Assembly: GCF_001888805.2 (NCBI RefSeq)
Contig: NZ_CP019113.1
Location: 2,170,001 to 2,234,000, forward strand
Direction of reading: 5' to 3'
Source: Enterobacter sp. SA187
GTDB taxonomy: Bacteria > Pseudomonadota > Gammaproteobacteria > Enterobacterales > Enterobacteriaceae
DNA length: 64,000 nt
How positions within the stretch are numbered: the first letter of the stretch is position 1; the number at the start of each line of letters is the position of its first letter. The translations under genes were made by a program, and so were the position numbers. Under the pieces are notes generated by a model, which was given only the letters and a program-made list of their open reading frames with translations, searched no databases and was not told the origin of the DNA. Of this stretch, positions 25,907-33,885 are shown one piece after another.

Positions 25907-26806
25907 TTATTTATCACGCTGGATTATGTAATTCGCCAGTGCTTCCAGTGCCGTGGTATCCAGTGACTGGGCGGCCAGCGCGTCTAACGCGTGGCGGGCA
26001 TCGTCAATCAGGTCACGGGCTTTTGTCTGAGCCTGCTCTAAGCCCAGTAGTGCGGGGTAGGTGCTTTTACCTAAAAACTGATCGGCACCCTGGCGTTTGC
26101 CAAGGGTCGCAGTATCACCCACCACATCCAGAATGTCATCCTGAACCTGGAACGCCAGACCGATGCTTTCGGCGTAGCGATCGAGGATCGGCAGCGCAGC
26201 GCGTCCTTTATCACCGGCGCTTAACGCGCCCAGTCGCACCGCGGCGCGGATCAGCGCACCGGTTTTATGCCGGTGAATACGTTCAAGCTCCGCCAGACCG
26301 ACCTGTTTGCCTTCCGCCTCAAGATCCAGCGCCTGTCCGCCGCACATGCCTGCGACGCCACTGGCCTGCGCCAGTTCAGACACCATAGCAAGGCGATCGC
26401 GCGCGTCGACTTCCGGCATGGGCGTATCCGCGAGGATAGAAAACGCCAGCGTTTGCAGCGCATCGCCCGCGAGGATCGCATTCGCTTCGCCGAATTTAAT
26501 ATGGCAGGTCGGCTGACCGCGACGCAGATCGTCATCATCCATCGCCGGGAGATCGTCATGCATCAGCGAATAGGCGTGAATACATTCAATGGCGGCGGCA
26601 GGGGCATCGAGCGTGGATGCGCTCACGCCAAACATCTGGCCCGTAGCATACACCAGGAAAGGCCGCAGCCGTTTGCCGCCTAACAGTGTGCCATAGTGCA
26701 TGGCCTCAACCAGTGGAGTGTTCTGAAAGGGCTGGGGAGAAATAAAGCGGCGCAGGGCGTCATTCGCCTGCTGTACGCAGATTTCAAGTTGCTGTGCAAA
26801 ATCCAT
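25907..26806 (-). CDS. ispA: IspA farnesyl diphosphate synthase
   Basis: IspA makes farnesyl diphosphate from dimethylallyl/geranyl diphosphate and isopentenyl diphosphate, feeding ubiquinone, undecaprenyl phosphate and heme O. The 299-residue product has both Asp-rich motifs: the first in MHDDLPAMDDDDLRRG and the second in QVQDDILDVVGD. The start lies 2 bp after the xseB stop, so the two are coupled. Heme O synthase (cyoE), a user of the product, is at 40 kb. Confidence 0.97.
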   Translation of the reverse strand: MDFAQQLEICVQQANDALRRFISPQPFQNTPLVEAMHYGTLLGGKRLRPFLVYATGQMFGVSASTLDAPAAAIECIHAYSLMHDDLPAMDDDDLRRGQPTCHIKFGEANAILAGDALQTLAFSILADTPMPEVDARDRLAMVSELAQASGVAGMCGGQALDLEAEGKQVGLAELERIHRHKTGALIRAAVRLGALSAGDKGRAALPILDRYAESIGLAFQVQDDILDVVGDTATLGKRQGADQFLGKSTYPALLGLEQAQTKARDLIDDARHALDALAAQSLDTTALEALANYIIQRDK

Positions 26807-26808
26807 GT

Positions 26809-27051
26809 TTACTCGGCGTCCGGAGTGAAAGGCGTCAGCGGGGCGTCATCATTATCAGAGAGCAGGATCTGCACGCGCTGCTCTGCCTGTTGCAGTTTAA
26901 CCTGTCCCTGACGGGCCAGCTGTACGCCGCGCTCAAATTCATTTAAGGCTTCTTCCAGCGGTAAGTTGCCGCTTTCAAGACGGGTGACAATCTGTTCCAG
27001 CTCATTGAGCTCCGTTTCGAAACTGGCCGGTGCGTCATTTTTCTTTGGCAT
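26809..27051 (-). CDS. xseB: XseB exonuclease VII small subunit
   Basis: XseB is the small subunit of exonuclease VII, which degrades single-stranded DNA in both directions with XseA. The 80-residue product is helical: PASFETELNELEQIVTRLE, then GNLPLEEALNEFERG, the conserved core, then QLARQGQVKLQQAEQRVQIL. The start at 27051 (MPKKNDAPAS) equals E. coli; seven extra codons upstream are unlikely to be used. It is the first gene of the leftward ispA-dxs operon and is divergent from thiI. Confidence 0.95.
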   Translation of the reverse strand: MPKKNDAPASFETELNELEQIVTRLESGNLPLEEALNEFERGVQLARQGQVKLQQAEQRVQILLSDNDDAPLTPFTPDAE

Positions 27052-27258
27052 GTGAATGTCTGACTCTCTCATTTATTCGGCCCCGCTATGGTAGCGGAGT
27101 GGCGCAACTTAGCAAATAAGGCGTAATGGTCATGCAATATGCGCAGGTTGACCACGATGGTGGTATACTTCTGCGCCTGGATGCAGCCGCAGGTATGGGC
27201 TGCTGTATATTTCTCTCAACAGATCGCTTGCCTGATCTGCCAACGAACCATTGCCGCC

Positions 27259-28710
27259 ATGAAGTTTATCATTAAATTGTTCCCGGAAATCACCATCAAA
27301 AGCCAATCTGTGCGTTTGCGCTTTATTAAGATGCTGACCGGAAATATTCGTAACGTTTTAAAACATTATAACGACGACACGCTCGCCATTGTTCGCCACT
27401 GGGATCATATTGAAGTCCGCTCCAGAGACGAAAACCAGCGTCTGACTATTCGCGATGCCCTGACCCGCATTCCGGGGATCCACCATGTGCTGGACGTGGA
27501 AGATGTGCCTTTCACTTCGCTGCATGACATTTTTGAAAAAGCGCTGGCGCAGTATCGCGACCAGCTGGAAGGCAAAACCTTCTGCGTGCGCGTTAAACGC
27601 CGCGGTAAACATGAGTTTAGCTCTATTGAAGCAGAGCGCTACGTGGGCGGCGGACTTAATCAGCATATCGAATCGGCGCGGGTAAAACTGACGCACCCGG
27701 ATGTCACCGTACATCTGGAAATTGAAGATGACCGTTTGCTGCTGGTGAAAGGCCGCTACGAAGGCATCGGCGGTTTCCCGATCGGTACCCAGGAAGATGT
27801 GCTGTCGCTGATCTCCGGCGGTTTCGACTCTGGCGTGTCCAGCTATATGCTGATGCGTCGCGGCTGCCGCGTACACTACTGCTTCTTTAATCTTGGCGGC
27901 GCGGCGCATGAAATCGGCGTGCGTCAGGTGGCGTACTACCTGTGGAAACGTTTTGGCAGCTCGCACCGCGTGCGCTTTGTCGCCATTAACTTTGAGCCGG
28001 TCGTGGGCGAGATCCTCGAAAAAGTGGAAGACGGCCAGATGGGCGTGGTGCTCAAACGCATGATGGTGCGCGCGGCGTCAAAAGTCGCCGAACGCTATGG
28101 CGTGCAGGCGCTGGTGACCGGCGAAGCGCTGGGCCAGGTGTCGAGCCAGACGCTGACCAACCTGCGTCTGATTGATAACGTTTCCGACACGCTGATCCTG
28201 CGTCCGCTGATCTCTCACGATAAAGAACACATTATCGATCTGGCGCGTGAAATCGGCACCGCTGACTTTGCCCGTACCATGCCGGAATACTGCGGTGTGA
28301 TCTCGAAAAGCCCGACCGTAAAAGCGGTGAAAGCGAAAATCGAAGCGGAAGAAGAAAACTTTAACTTCGACATTCTTGATGAAGTGGTCGCCGCGGCGAG
28401 CAATATCGACATCCGCGAAATTGCCGAGCAAACCCAGCAGGACGTGGTGGAAGTGGAAACCGTCACCGGTTTCGGCCCGAACGAGGCGATCCTCGATATT
28501 CGTTCCATCGACGAGCAGGACGATAAGCCGTTGCAGGTTGAAGGTGTGGAAGTGGTATCTCTGCCATTCTACAAACTCAGCACTAAATTCGGCGATCTCG
28601 ACCAGAGCAAAACCTGGCTGCTGTGGTGCGAGCGCGGCGTGATGAGCCGCCTGCAGGCGCTGTATCTGCGCGAGCAGGGCTTTGAGAACGTGAAGGTTTA
28701 TCGCCCGTAA
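27259..28710 (+). CDS. thiI: ThiI tRNA 4-thiouridine synthase and thiamine sulfur carrier
   Basis: ThiI adenylates uridine-8 of tRNA and delivers persulfide sulfur, and also supplies sulfur for the thiamine thiazole. The 483-residue product has NFLD and THUMP domains (residues 1-165), a PP-loop ATPase (SGGFDSGVSS) and a C-terminal rhodanese domain. The two active cysteines are in EYCGVISKS and LLWCERGVMS. It is one residue longer than E. coli because of an extra Asp in HYNDDTL. ATG 27259 matches the E. coli start; the frame runs 40 codons further upstream without similarity. Confidence 0.97.
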   Translation: MKFIIKLFPEITIKSQSVRLRFIKMLTGNIRNVLKHYNDDTLAIVRHWDHIEVRSRDENQRLTIRDALTRIPGIHHVLDVEDVPFTSLHDIFEKALAQYRDQLEGKTFCVRVKRRGKHEFSSIEAERYVGGGLNQHIESARVKLTHPDVTVHLEIEDDRLLLVKGRYEGIGGFPIGTQEDVLSLISGGFDSGVSSYMLMRRGCRVHYCFFNLGGAAHEIGVRQVAYYLWKRFGSSHRVRFVAINFEPVVGEILEKVEDGQMGVVLKRMMVRAASKVAERYGVQALVTGEALGQVSSQTLTNLRLIDNVSDTLILRPLISHDKEHIIDLAREIGTADFARTMPEYCGVISKSPTVKAVKAKIEAEEENFNFDILDEVVAAASNIDIREIAEQTQQDVVEVETVTGFGPNEAILDIRSIDEQDDKPLQVEGVEVVSLPFYKLSTKFGDLDQSKTWLLWCERGVMSRLQALYLREQGFENVKVYRP

Positions 28711-28712
28711 TG

Positions 28713-28738
28713 AAAAAGCGCCGTAAGGCGCTTTTTTT
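28713..28738. terminator. Bidirectional thiI/yajL terminator
   Basis: Stem AAAAAGCGCC / GGCGCTTTTT with a GTAA loop lies between the convergent stops and is flanked by T runs in both reading directions. It ends 2 bp into the yajL stop region. Confidence 0.9.
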
Positions 28739-29327
28739 ATTCGTAATAATTATAAATTCCTGCCGGTATCACCAGCTGTGACGCCACTTCGTGGGCCTTT
28801 TCTCGCCCGACCAGCAGATCGATAATCTTCAGACCGAAATCAATGGCGGTGCCCGGCCCCTGGCTGGTCAGCAGGTTGACGCGCGGATCCCAGACCACAC
28901 GTTTATCCTGCCACTGATCTTCCGGGATACGGTCTTTCAGCGCCGGGAAGCCGGTCATGTTGCCGATGGGGAACAGATCGTGAGGAACCAGCACGGTAGC
29001 CGCGGCGGCGCAGATGGTGGCAACGATGCGGCCGGAAAGATGGAACTGCCGCACCGTCTCTACCAGCAGCGGACTGTCACGGAAACATTCGGCGCCTTTA
29101 ATGCCGCCCGGCAGGACGATGATGTCAAAATCGCCGTCAGCCACTTCCACCAGCGGCGCATCGGCAAGCAGCTTCACGCCGCGCGAGCAGACGATCCTCA
29201 GATCGCCGTCGCTGGCAACACTGGCGGTAGTGACGTTGATGCCGCCACGCACCAGCAGGTCGATGGTGGTGACCGCTTCCATTTCTTCACTACCAGGGGC
29301 GAGGCATATCAGTGCTGATGGGCTCAT
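28737..29327 (-). CDS. yajL: YajL, DJ-1/PfpI family chaperone or deglycase
   Basis: YajL is a cytoplasmic DJ-1 homologue reported in E. coli as an oxidative-stress chaperone and as a protein/nucleotide deglycase; the latter activity is debated. The 196-residue product has the nucleophile-elbow cysteine in ATICAAAATVL and the supporting Glu in LAPGSEEMEA, plus the GGxxG-like LPGGIKGAE. The start at 29327 lies inside panE, giving a 38-bp overlap, as in E. coli. The N-terminal extension to 29357 is not family-like. Confidence 0.94.
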   Translation of the reverse strand: MSPSALICLAPGSEEMEAVTTIDLLVRGGINVTTASVASDGDLRIVCSRGVKLLADAPLVEVADGDFDIIVLPGGIKGAECFRDSPLLVETVRQFHLSGRIVATICAAAATVLVPHDLFPIGNMTGFPALKDRIPEDQWQDKRVVWDPRVNLLTSQGPGTAIDFGLKIIDLLVGREKAHEVASQLVIPAGIYNYYE

Positions 29328-30201
29328 ACTCACTTTCCTTACGCTTAACGAGTTCATAAAGTCGGGTGTTTTCCGGGACCGCTATACCGTGCGCGCGGGC
29401 GCGTCTGAGCAAATACCCGGTGATGTAATCAATTTCGGTATGACGCAGGGCGCGCACGTCCTGCAACATCGACGAGATGTTATCTTTAGTGCTGGCGATG
29501 ATCTGGTTGACGTAAAGCAGCAAATCCTCAGCGGAAGTATGATGACCTTCCCGCTCCATCACCGCCGCCACTTCGTGGCACAGCGTCTGGATTAAGGCCG
29601 GATGCGCCTGTAGCTCGCCGTTCGGGCAGTTCCACAGCGCGGTCAGCGGATTGATCACGCAGTTCACTGCCAGCTTGCGCCACAGCTCAGGGCGAATGGT
29701 GTTATGCCAGGCTACGTCCGGCAGCACGTCCTGAAGGGTATCCGCCAGATAGCTGTAATCCCCGTCCTGCTGGCGTGCAGGGCCAATGTGAGTGATACCA
29801 CCCGCGACGTGCAGAATGACATTGCCATCGTGGCGGGCAGCGTGCGTGGTGGTACCCATCAGCAGAGGCTGGGAGATATTTTTCAGCTCATCCACCGTAC
29901 CCATACCATTATGGATGAGGAGTATCGGCGTAGCGGCAGGTAAACTGGCGGCGAGGTTTCTTACCGGTTCTGACACCTGCCAGGCTTTAAGAGTCACCAG
30001 CAGCAGATCGCTTTGCGCCAGGAAATCAGGATCGTTCGCGGTTAACGACGCGTTAAAAAGGGTGCCGTCTTCTTCGATCAGGTTTACGCTGCAATAAGGT
30101 TGAGGTACGCGAAGCCAGCCCTGGACTTCATGTCCATGCCTGCACAGCGCGCTCAGCCACAGCTGACCTAATGCCCCGCATCCGAGCACGGTAATTTTCA
30201 T
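29290..30201 (-). CDS. panE: PanE 2-dehydropantoate 2-reductase
   Basis: PanE reduces ketopantoate to pantoate with NADPH in pantothenate and CoA synthesis. The 303-residue product opens with the Rossmann dinucleotide motif ITVLGCGALGQLW. The catalytic Lys lies in ELWRKLAVNCVINPLTAL, and a conserved Glu follows in HTEIDYITG. The start at 30201 has GGAGG six bases away; an upstream in-frame extension of 35 codons lacks similarity. It is followed on the same strand by the overlapping yajL. Confidence 0.96.
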   Translation of the reverse strand: MKITVLGCGALGQLWLSALCRHGHEVQGWLRVPQPYCSVNLIEEDGTLFNASLTANDPDFLAQSDLLLVTLKAWQVSEPVRNLAASLPAATPILLIHNGMGTVDELKNISQPLLMGTTTHAARHDGNVILHVAGGITHIGPARQQDGDYSYLADTLQDVLPDVAWHNTIRPELWRKLAVNCVINPLTALWNCPNGELQAHPALIQTLCHEVAAVMEREGHHTSAEDLLLYVNQIIASTKDNISSMLQDVRALRHTEIDYITGYLLRRARAHGIAVPENTRLYELVKRKESEYEPISTDMPRPW

Positions 30202-30299
30202 GGTTCCTCCTGGCCTGCAACACTTACGGGCATAACAAGTTGAGTTATGCTTCTTAGCAGGTATTATGCATCGCAATAAATAGAGAGGGAGAAGAAAAG

Positions 30300-30791
30300 A
30301 TGCCATCTTTCGATATTGTCTCTGAAGTTGATCTTCAGGAAGTCCGCAATGCGGTCGACAATGCCAGCCGTGAAGTGGAGTCGCGTTTTGATTTTCGCGG
30401 CGTTGAAGCCACTTTCGAGCTGAACGAGGCGAATAAAACCATTAAGGTGCTGAGCGAATCTGATTTCCAGGTGAACCAGCTGCTGGATATTCTGCGTGCC
30501 AAACTGCTGAAACGCGGTATTGAAGGGGCGTCGCTGGACGTACCTGAAACTTTCGTGCACAGCGGCAAAACCTGGTTTGTTGAGGCGAAGCTAAAACAAG
30601 GCATCGAGAGCGCGACGCAGAAGAAACTCGTCAAACTGATCAAAGACAGCAAGCTGAAAGTGCAGTCGCAGATCCAGGGTGAAGAAGTGCGCGTGACCGG
30701 TAAATCACGCGACGATTTGCAGTCCGCGATGGCGCTGGTGCGCGGCGGCGATCTGGGGCAGCCGTTCCAGTTCAAAAACTTCCGCGATTAA
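30300..30791 (+). CDS. yajQ: YajQ nucleotide-binding UPF0234 protein
   Basis: This 163-residue cytoplasmic protein has two ferredoxin-like domains and belongs to a family that binds nucleotides; in Xanthomonas relatives it binds cyclic di-GMP. It starts MPSFDIVSEVDLQEVRNAVDNA and has the family's FDFRGVEATFELNE stretch. The role in enterobacteria is unsettled. The next gene in E. coli is yajR; here the two are split by an inserted 7.6-kb sugar-use island. Confidence 0.95.
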   Translation: MPSFDIVSEVDLQEVRNAVDNASREVESRFDFRGVEATFELNEANKTIKVLSESDFQVNQLLDILRAKLLKRGIEGASLDVPETFVHSGKTWFVEAKLKQGIESATQKKLVKLIKDSKLKVQSQIQGEEVRVTGKSRDDLQSAMALVRGGDLGQPFQFKNFRD

Positions 30792-30798
30792 CTATCCC

Positions 30799-30832
30799 AG
30801 GCCCGGCGATACCCTTTTCGTCGGCCTTTTTT
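30799..30832 (+). terminator. yajQ terminator
   Basis: An imperfect stem (AGGCCCGGCGA... / TCGTCGGCCT with a bulge) runs into six T residues shortly after the yajQ stop. It isolates the inserted island from yajQ transcription. Confidence 0.7.
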
Positions 30833-30890
30833 ACTCCCTTCACCTGCTTCAGCCAATTAAGTAAATTAATCAATCTATTACGAATTTGAG

Positions 30891-30906
30891 AATGATGATA
30901 ATCACA
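30891..30906 (+). promoter_or_regulatory. Possible CRP site upstream of the GH172-family gene
   Basis: AATGA-TGATAA-TCACA matches the CRP pattern TGTGA-N6-TCACA at 3/5 on the left and 5/5 on the right. Its centre is about 60 bp before the predicted transcription start at about 30959, a class I spacing. Confidence 0.5.
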
Positions 30907-30923
30907 TTCTAGGTGAAATCATC

Positions 30924-30952
30924 TTGTCAGCCTGGTCTGCACTGATTACTTT
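30924..30952 (+). promoter_or_regulatory. Predicted promoter of the GH172/transporter operon
   Basis: -35 TTGTCA (30924-30929) and -10 TACTTT (30947-30952) are 17 bp apart. The -10 overlaps the left end of a 22-bp palindromic operator, so repression by steric block is expected. Confidence 0.55.
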
Positions 30953-30971
30953 GCTAACTCGAATTAGCAAA
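30950..30971. promoter_or_regulatory. LacI-family operator O1 (island regulon)
   Basis: The 22-bp near-palindrome TTTGCTAACTC/GAATTAGCAAA has one mismatch between arms and a central CG-type core typical of LacI-family sites. The same sequence in reverse orientation, with one base changed, occurs at 36640-36661 before the isomerase gene. The match between two promoters of one gene cluster is strong evidence for a shared regulator, most likely the LacI-family protein at 33886-34884. Confidence 0.85.
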
Positions 30972-31046
30972 GGGCGGGGCAGGGATGCCATCACATGAAT
31001 TTAAGGCGCTGGCCCCGATATAATGGATAAATGGTGAGGCGCTATC

Positions 31047-32381
31047 ATGTCAGCAGACAAAACAGGTTTATTACAGGATTTATGTCAGATTAAAAATGCC
31101 CGCAGCGGGCGGCTATCCAGCTGGGATCAAAGCGGGCGTAATCAGGATTACTGGATGATCCCCGCCGGGGAAACCGTTCGGTTAGCGGATATAAGTGGTA
31201 GCGGTTGTATTACCCATATCTGGATGACGCAATTTTGCCGCAAAATAAAAGGCCCCGGATTGATTGATCCGACGCAGGGACAATATGTCGCGCCCATTAA
31301 TGAAATCAATAACGCCCTTGGCGTAAGCTGGGAGCAACATGATGAAGCTTACTATCGTAAGGTACTGCTGAAATTTTACTGGGATAACCAGGTGCAACCG
31401 TCCGTTATCGTGCCGCTGGGGGATTTTTTCTGTGTCGGGCATTCGGTTCCGGCTAGCTTTACCTCGCTGCCCTTCACTGTCTCTTGTCGGCCCGACGAAA
31501 ATTACCGGCCCGGCGCGACGGCGGCGTTTAACTGCTATTTACCCATGCCCTTTAACGAGCGCGCGATTATTGAAGTCGAAAACCAGAATGATTTGCCCTA
31601 CGGACAGTATTTCAATATCGATTTTGAATGCTATCCGGAAAAGCATGCCGACGATATTGCTTATTTTCATGCCTGGTGGAAGCGTGAAAATCCCTGCCAG
31701 GGCTGGGGGCCTGAACTGCAGGTTAACAGCCCGGAAGTCAATATTCCTTGCCTGAGCGCGGAGAATAATTATGAGCTTCTGAATATTGAGGGGGAAGGGC
31801 ATTATATCGGCTGCAATTTATCGGTGCGCCATCGGCAGGAAACCTGGTGGGGCGAAGGCGATGAGATGATCTTTATTGATGATGATCCGCTGTGGCCGCC
31901 TTCAATTCATGGCACAGGGACAGAAGATTATTTTAATCATGCCTGGGGAATGCAGGACTGTTCCGCCCCTTTTAATGGTTCCTCACTACACGATTCTCAT
32001 TTGCCAGGGTTTCAGACCAGCTACCGCTTTCATATTACCGATCCAGTGCATTTTAAAAAACGCATCCGGGTGACCATGGAGCATGGTCATGGTAATCATC
32101 TTTCTGACGACTGGGCGTCGACCGTCTACTGGTATCAAAAGCTGCCCTCGCCCGTATTGTCGATGCAACCGGTGGCGGAGCGTATTCCGGCAAGGGCAGG
32201 AGAAGCCTTTGCCCCGCTGTCTGAGGTAACGCTGAATGCAGAAATGCAGGCGCAAAAACAGTGCGCGGCGCAGCGTCTTGAAAACTGGCAAACGCTTCGC
32301 CAGCAGGAAGTGGATAAGAAAATCGCCGCCACGCGTGAGAAGTCCATTAACAATAAAATTATTTCACCATTTTCTGAATAA
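31047..32381 (+). CDS. DUF2961/GH172-family glycosidase, cytoplasmic
   Basis: This 444-residue protein of the DUF2961 family corresponds to glycoside hydrolase family 172. Characterised members act on alpha-D-fructofuranosides (difructose dianhydride I) or on alpha-D-arabinofuranosides of mycobacterial D-arabinan. Visible family motifs are RLSSWDQSGRNQDYWMIPAGE (residues about 22-42, SRSSS.D-like), HIWMTQF, WWGEGDEMIF (Glu270, Glu273) and GTGTEDYF (residues 289-296, Glu293). The family's catalytic glutamates are expected in the last two motifs, though no alignment was run. There is no signal peptide or membrane segment, so it should act on an imported saccharide. It is the first gene of an operon with the GPH transporter (107 bp downstream). 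It looks more AT-rich than its neighbours. The exact substrate is inferred, not shown. Confidence 0.82.
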   Translation: MSADKTGLLQDLCQIKNARSGRLSSWDQSGRNQDYWMIPAGETVRLADISGSGCITHIWMTQFCRKIKGPGLIDPTQGQYVAPINEINNALGVSWEQHDEAYYRKVLLKFYWDNQVQPSVIVPLGDFFCVGHSVPASFTSLPFTVSCRPDENYRPGATAAFNCYLPMPFNERAIIEVENQNDLPYGQYFNIDFECYPEKHADDIAYFHAWWKRENPCQGWGPELQVNSPEVNIPCLSAENNYELLNIEGEGHYIGCNLSVRHRQETWWGEGDEMIFIDDDPLWPPSIHGTGTEDYFNHAWGMQDCSAPFNGSSLHDSHLPGFQTSYRFHITDPVHFKKRIRVTMEHGHGNHLSDDWASTVYWYQKLPSPVLSMQPVAERIPARAGEAFAPLSEVTLNAEMQAQKQCAAQRLENWQTLRQQEVDKKIAATREKSINNKIISPFSE

Positions 32382-32411
32382 CTAAACAGCGGTATGCGCA
32401 TTATTGCGGTA

Positions 32412-32435
32412 TGCCTGGCGGGTTCCCGTCAGGCA
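32412..32435 (+). other. Intercistronic hairpin in the GH172-transporter operon
   Basis: TGCCTGGCGGG and CCCGTCAGGCA pair over 11 positions with one G-U pair and a very short loop. No T run follows, so it is not a standard terminator. Outer bases (GGTATGC / GCATACC) could extend it. It may tune transcript stability or transporter expression. Confidence 0.55.
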
Positions 32436-32488
32436 GAAGATGTGCATACCTGAGCCACCTGAAATCACGTTACCGGAAGAGTTTTATC

Positions 32489-33850
32489 ATGACTACACGC
32501 TTATCGGTTCTTGAAAAAAGCGCTTATGGCGCGGGTGATATGGCACTCACTATTTCTATTATTTCCGCATCCATACTTATCTATGCTTTCCTGATCCAGG
32601 TCGTCGGATTATCGCCCGTTGACGCAGGCTGGATATTAATGATTGTGCGCACCATTGATGCTATTTCCGATCCGCTGATGGGAATATTAACCAGTAAATT
32701 CCGTACCCGTCTGGGACGTTATCGTCACTGGTTGATGATTGGCGCAATACCTTTCGGTATTTCACTCTGGCTGTTATTTACTTCTTTTGGCGAAACCTAT
32801 AGCCAGAAAATGGCCTGGTCAACCGGCGTCTATATATTTAACAGCCTTGCCTTTACGGTGCTGGCGATCCCCTATATTTCATTGATTGGCGTGATCACCG
32901 CCGATCCACAGGAGCGACTGAACGCTAACGCCTTTCGGTTCCCGATGGCGAAGGTAGCCACGCTTATTGTTTCAACCTTTGTGCCGTACTGGGTGACCCA
33001 GGGCAGCGATGCGCGCAGCAGTTACGCAACAGCCTTTGCAGTAGTGGGGGCGGTAAGCGTCGTTATCATGCTGTTCTGCGCGTTTAATGTGAAAGAGCGG
33101 GTGATCACTACGACACCTGCAGAGCCTTTACGCCGCCAGGTGAAAGGCTTGCTGCAAAACGATCAATGGCAGATTATCAGCCTCGCGATGGTCGTGCTGT
33201 TTGTCGGCTTTCTGGTGAATGGCAGCGTCGCGATTATGTACGGCAAAGAGTTTGCCGGTGCGACGGACGGGTATGGGATTGCGATATTCATGAGTATGGG
33301 ATCGGTAGGAGGCATCCTTGGGCCGTTGATCTCTACCTGGCTGACGCGTCATTACTGCAAGATAAAAGTATTTAAGTATTCCATGTATGGCTCGGCGGTG
33401 ATGTCGTTATTGGCCTGGTGGCTGGTAGGGGCGAACAGCTTCTGGAGCGCGACGTTCTTTTATTTGCTCTGTTCTGTAGTGTCACAGATTAATACGCCGA
33501 TCCTCTGGTCTTCTATTACTGAAGCTTCAGATTATGGCTTATGCAAAACAGGTATTGATGCTTCCGGTCTGGCGATTGGTATGATTTCTTTCTGCCAGAA
33601 ATTCGGTATGGGGATCGCCGGGCCGATCACCGGCTATTTGTTGGCCTGGGTGGGCTACACCAGTGAGGGCGCGCAAAGTGCGTCAGCGATCGCAGGGTTA
33701 TCCTGGATCATGCTGCTGGTGCCAGCGCTGTTTTATTTACTCACCGGCCTCATTATGCATTTCTACGTGATCAACAACGCTTACTATTCCGCGATGATGC
33801 AGAATGGCCGCAATGATCAAGCGACCATACTGTGTGAAAAGCCTCAGTAA
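32489..33850 (+). CDS. GPH-family (glycoside-pentoside-hexuronide) cation symporter
   Basis: This inner-membrane sugar symporter of the MelB/XynB/UidB type has 453 residues and about 12 helices. The GPH signature is clear: TIDAISDPLMGILTSKF then RTRLGRYRHW (Asp57, Asp61-Pro62, and the RxGRxR loop). The start at 32489 (MTTRLSVLEK) has GGAAGAG 8 bp upstream; an in-frame start at 32411 would read through the intercistronic hairpin. It shares a transcript with the upstream GH172-family gene, so the likely cargo is that enzyme's glycoside substrate or its free sugar. Counter-ion and sugar cannot be told from sequence. A bidirectional terminator follows. Confidence 0.88.
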   Translation: MTTRLSVLEKSAYGAGDMALTISIISASILIYAFLIQVVGLSPVDAGWILMIVRTIDAISDPLMGILTSKFRTRLGRYRHWLMIGAIPFGISLWLLFTSFGETYSQKMAWSTGVYIFNSLAFTVLAIPYISLIGVITADPQERLNANAFRFPMAKVATLIVSTFVPYWVTQGSDARSSYATAFAVVGAVSVVIMLFCAFNVKERVITTTPAEPLRRQVKGLLQNDQWQIISLAMVVLFVGFLVNGSVAIMYGKEFAGATDGYGIAIFMSMGSVGGILGPLISTWLTRHYCKIKVFKYSMYGSAVMSLLAWWLVGANSFWSATFFYLLCSVVSQINTPILWSSITEASDYGLCKTGIDASGLAIGMISFCQKFGMGIAGPITGYLLAWVGYTSEGAQSASAIAGLSWIMLLVPALFYLLTGLIMHFYVINNAYYSAMMQNGRNDQATILCEKPQ

Positions 33851-33880
33851 AAAGGCCCCGCAGCTGACAGGGCGGGGCGC
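33849..33880. terminator. Terminator between transporter and regulator genes
   Basis: Stem GCCCCGC / GCGGGGC with a 10-nt loop lies between the convergent stops. In the minus direction it is followed by CTTTTTAC, a good terminator for the regulator transcript; in the plus direction the tail GCTTGATTT is weaker. Confidence 0.75.
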
Positions 33881-33885
33881 TTGAT

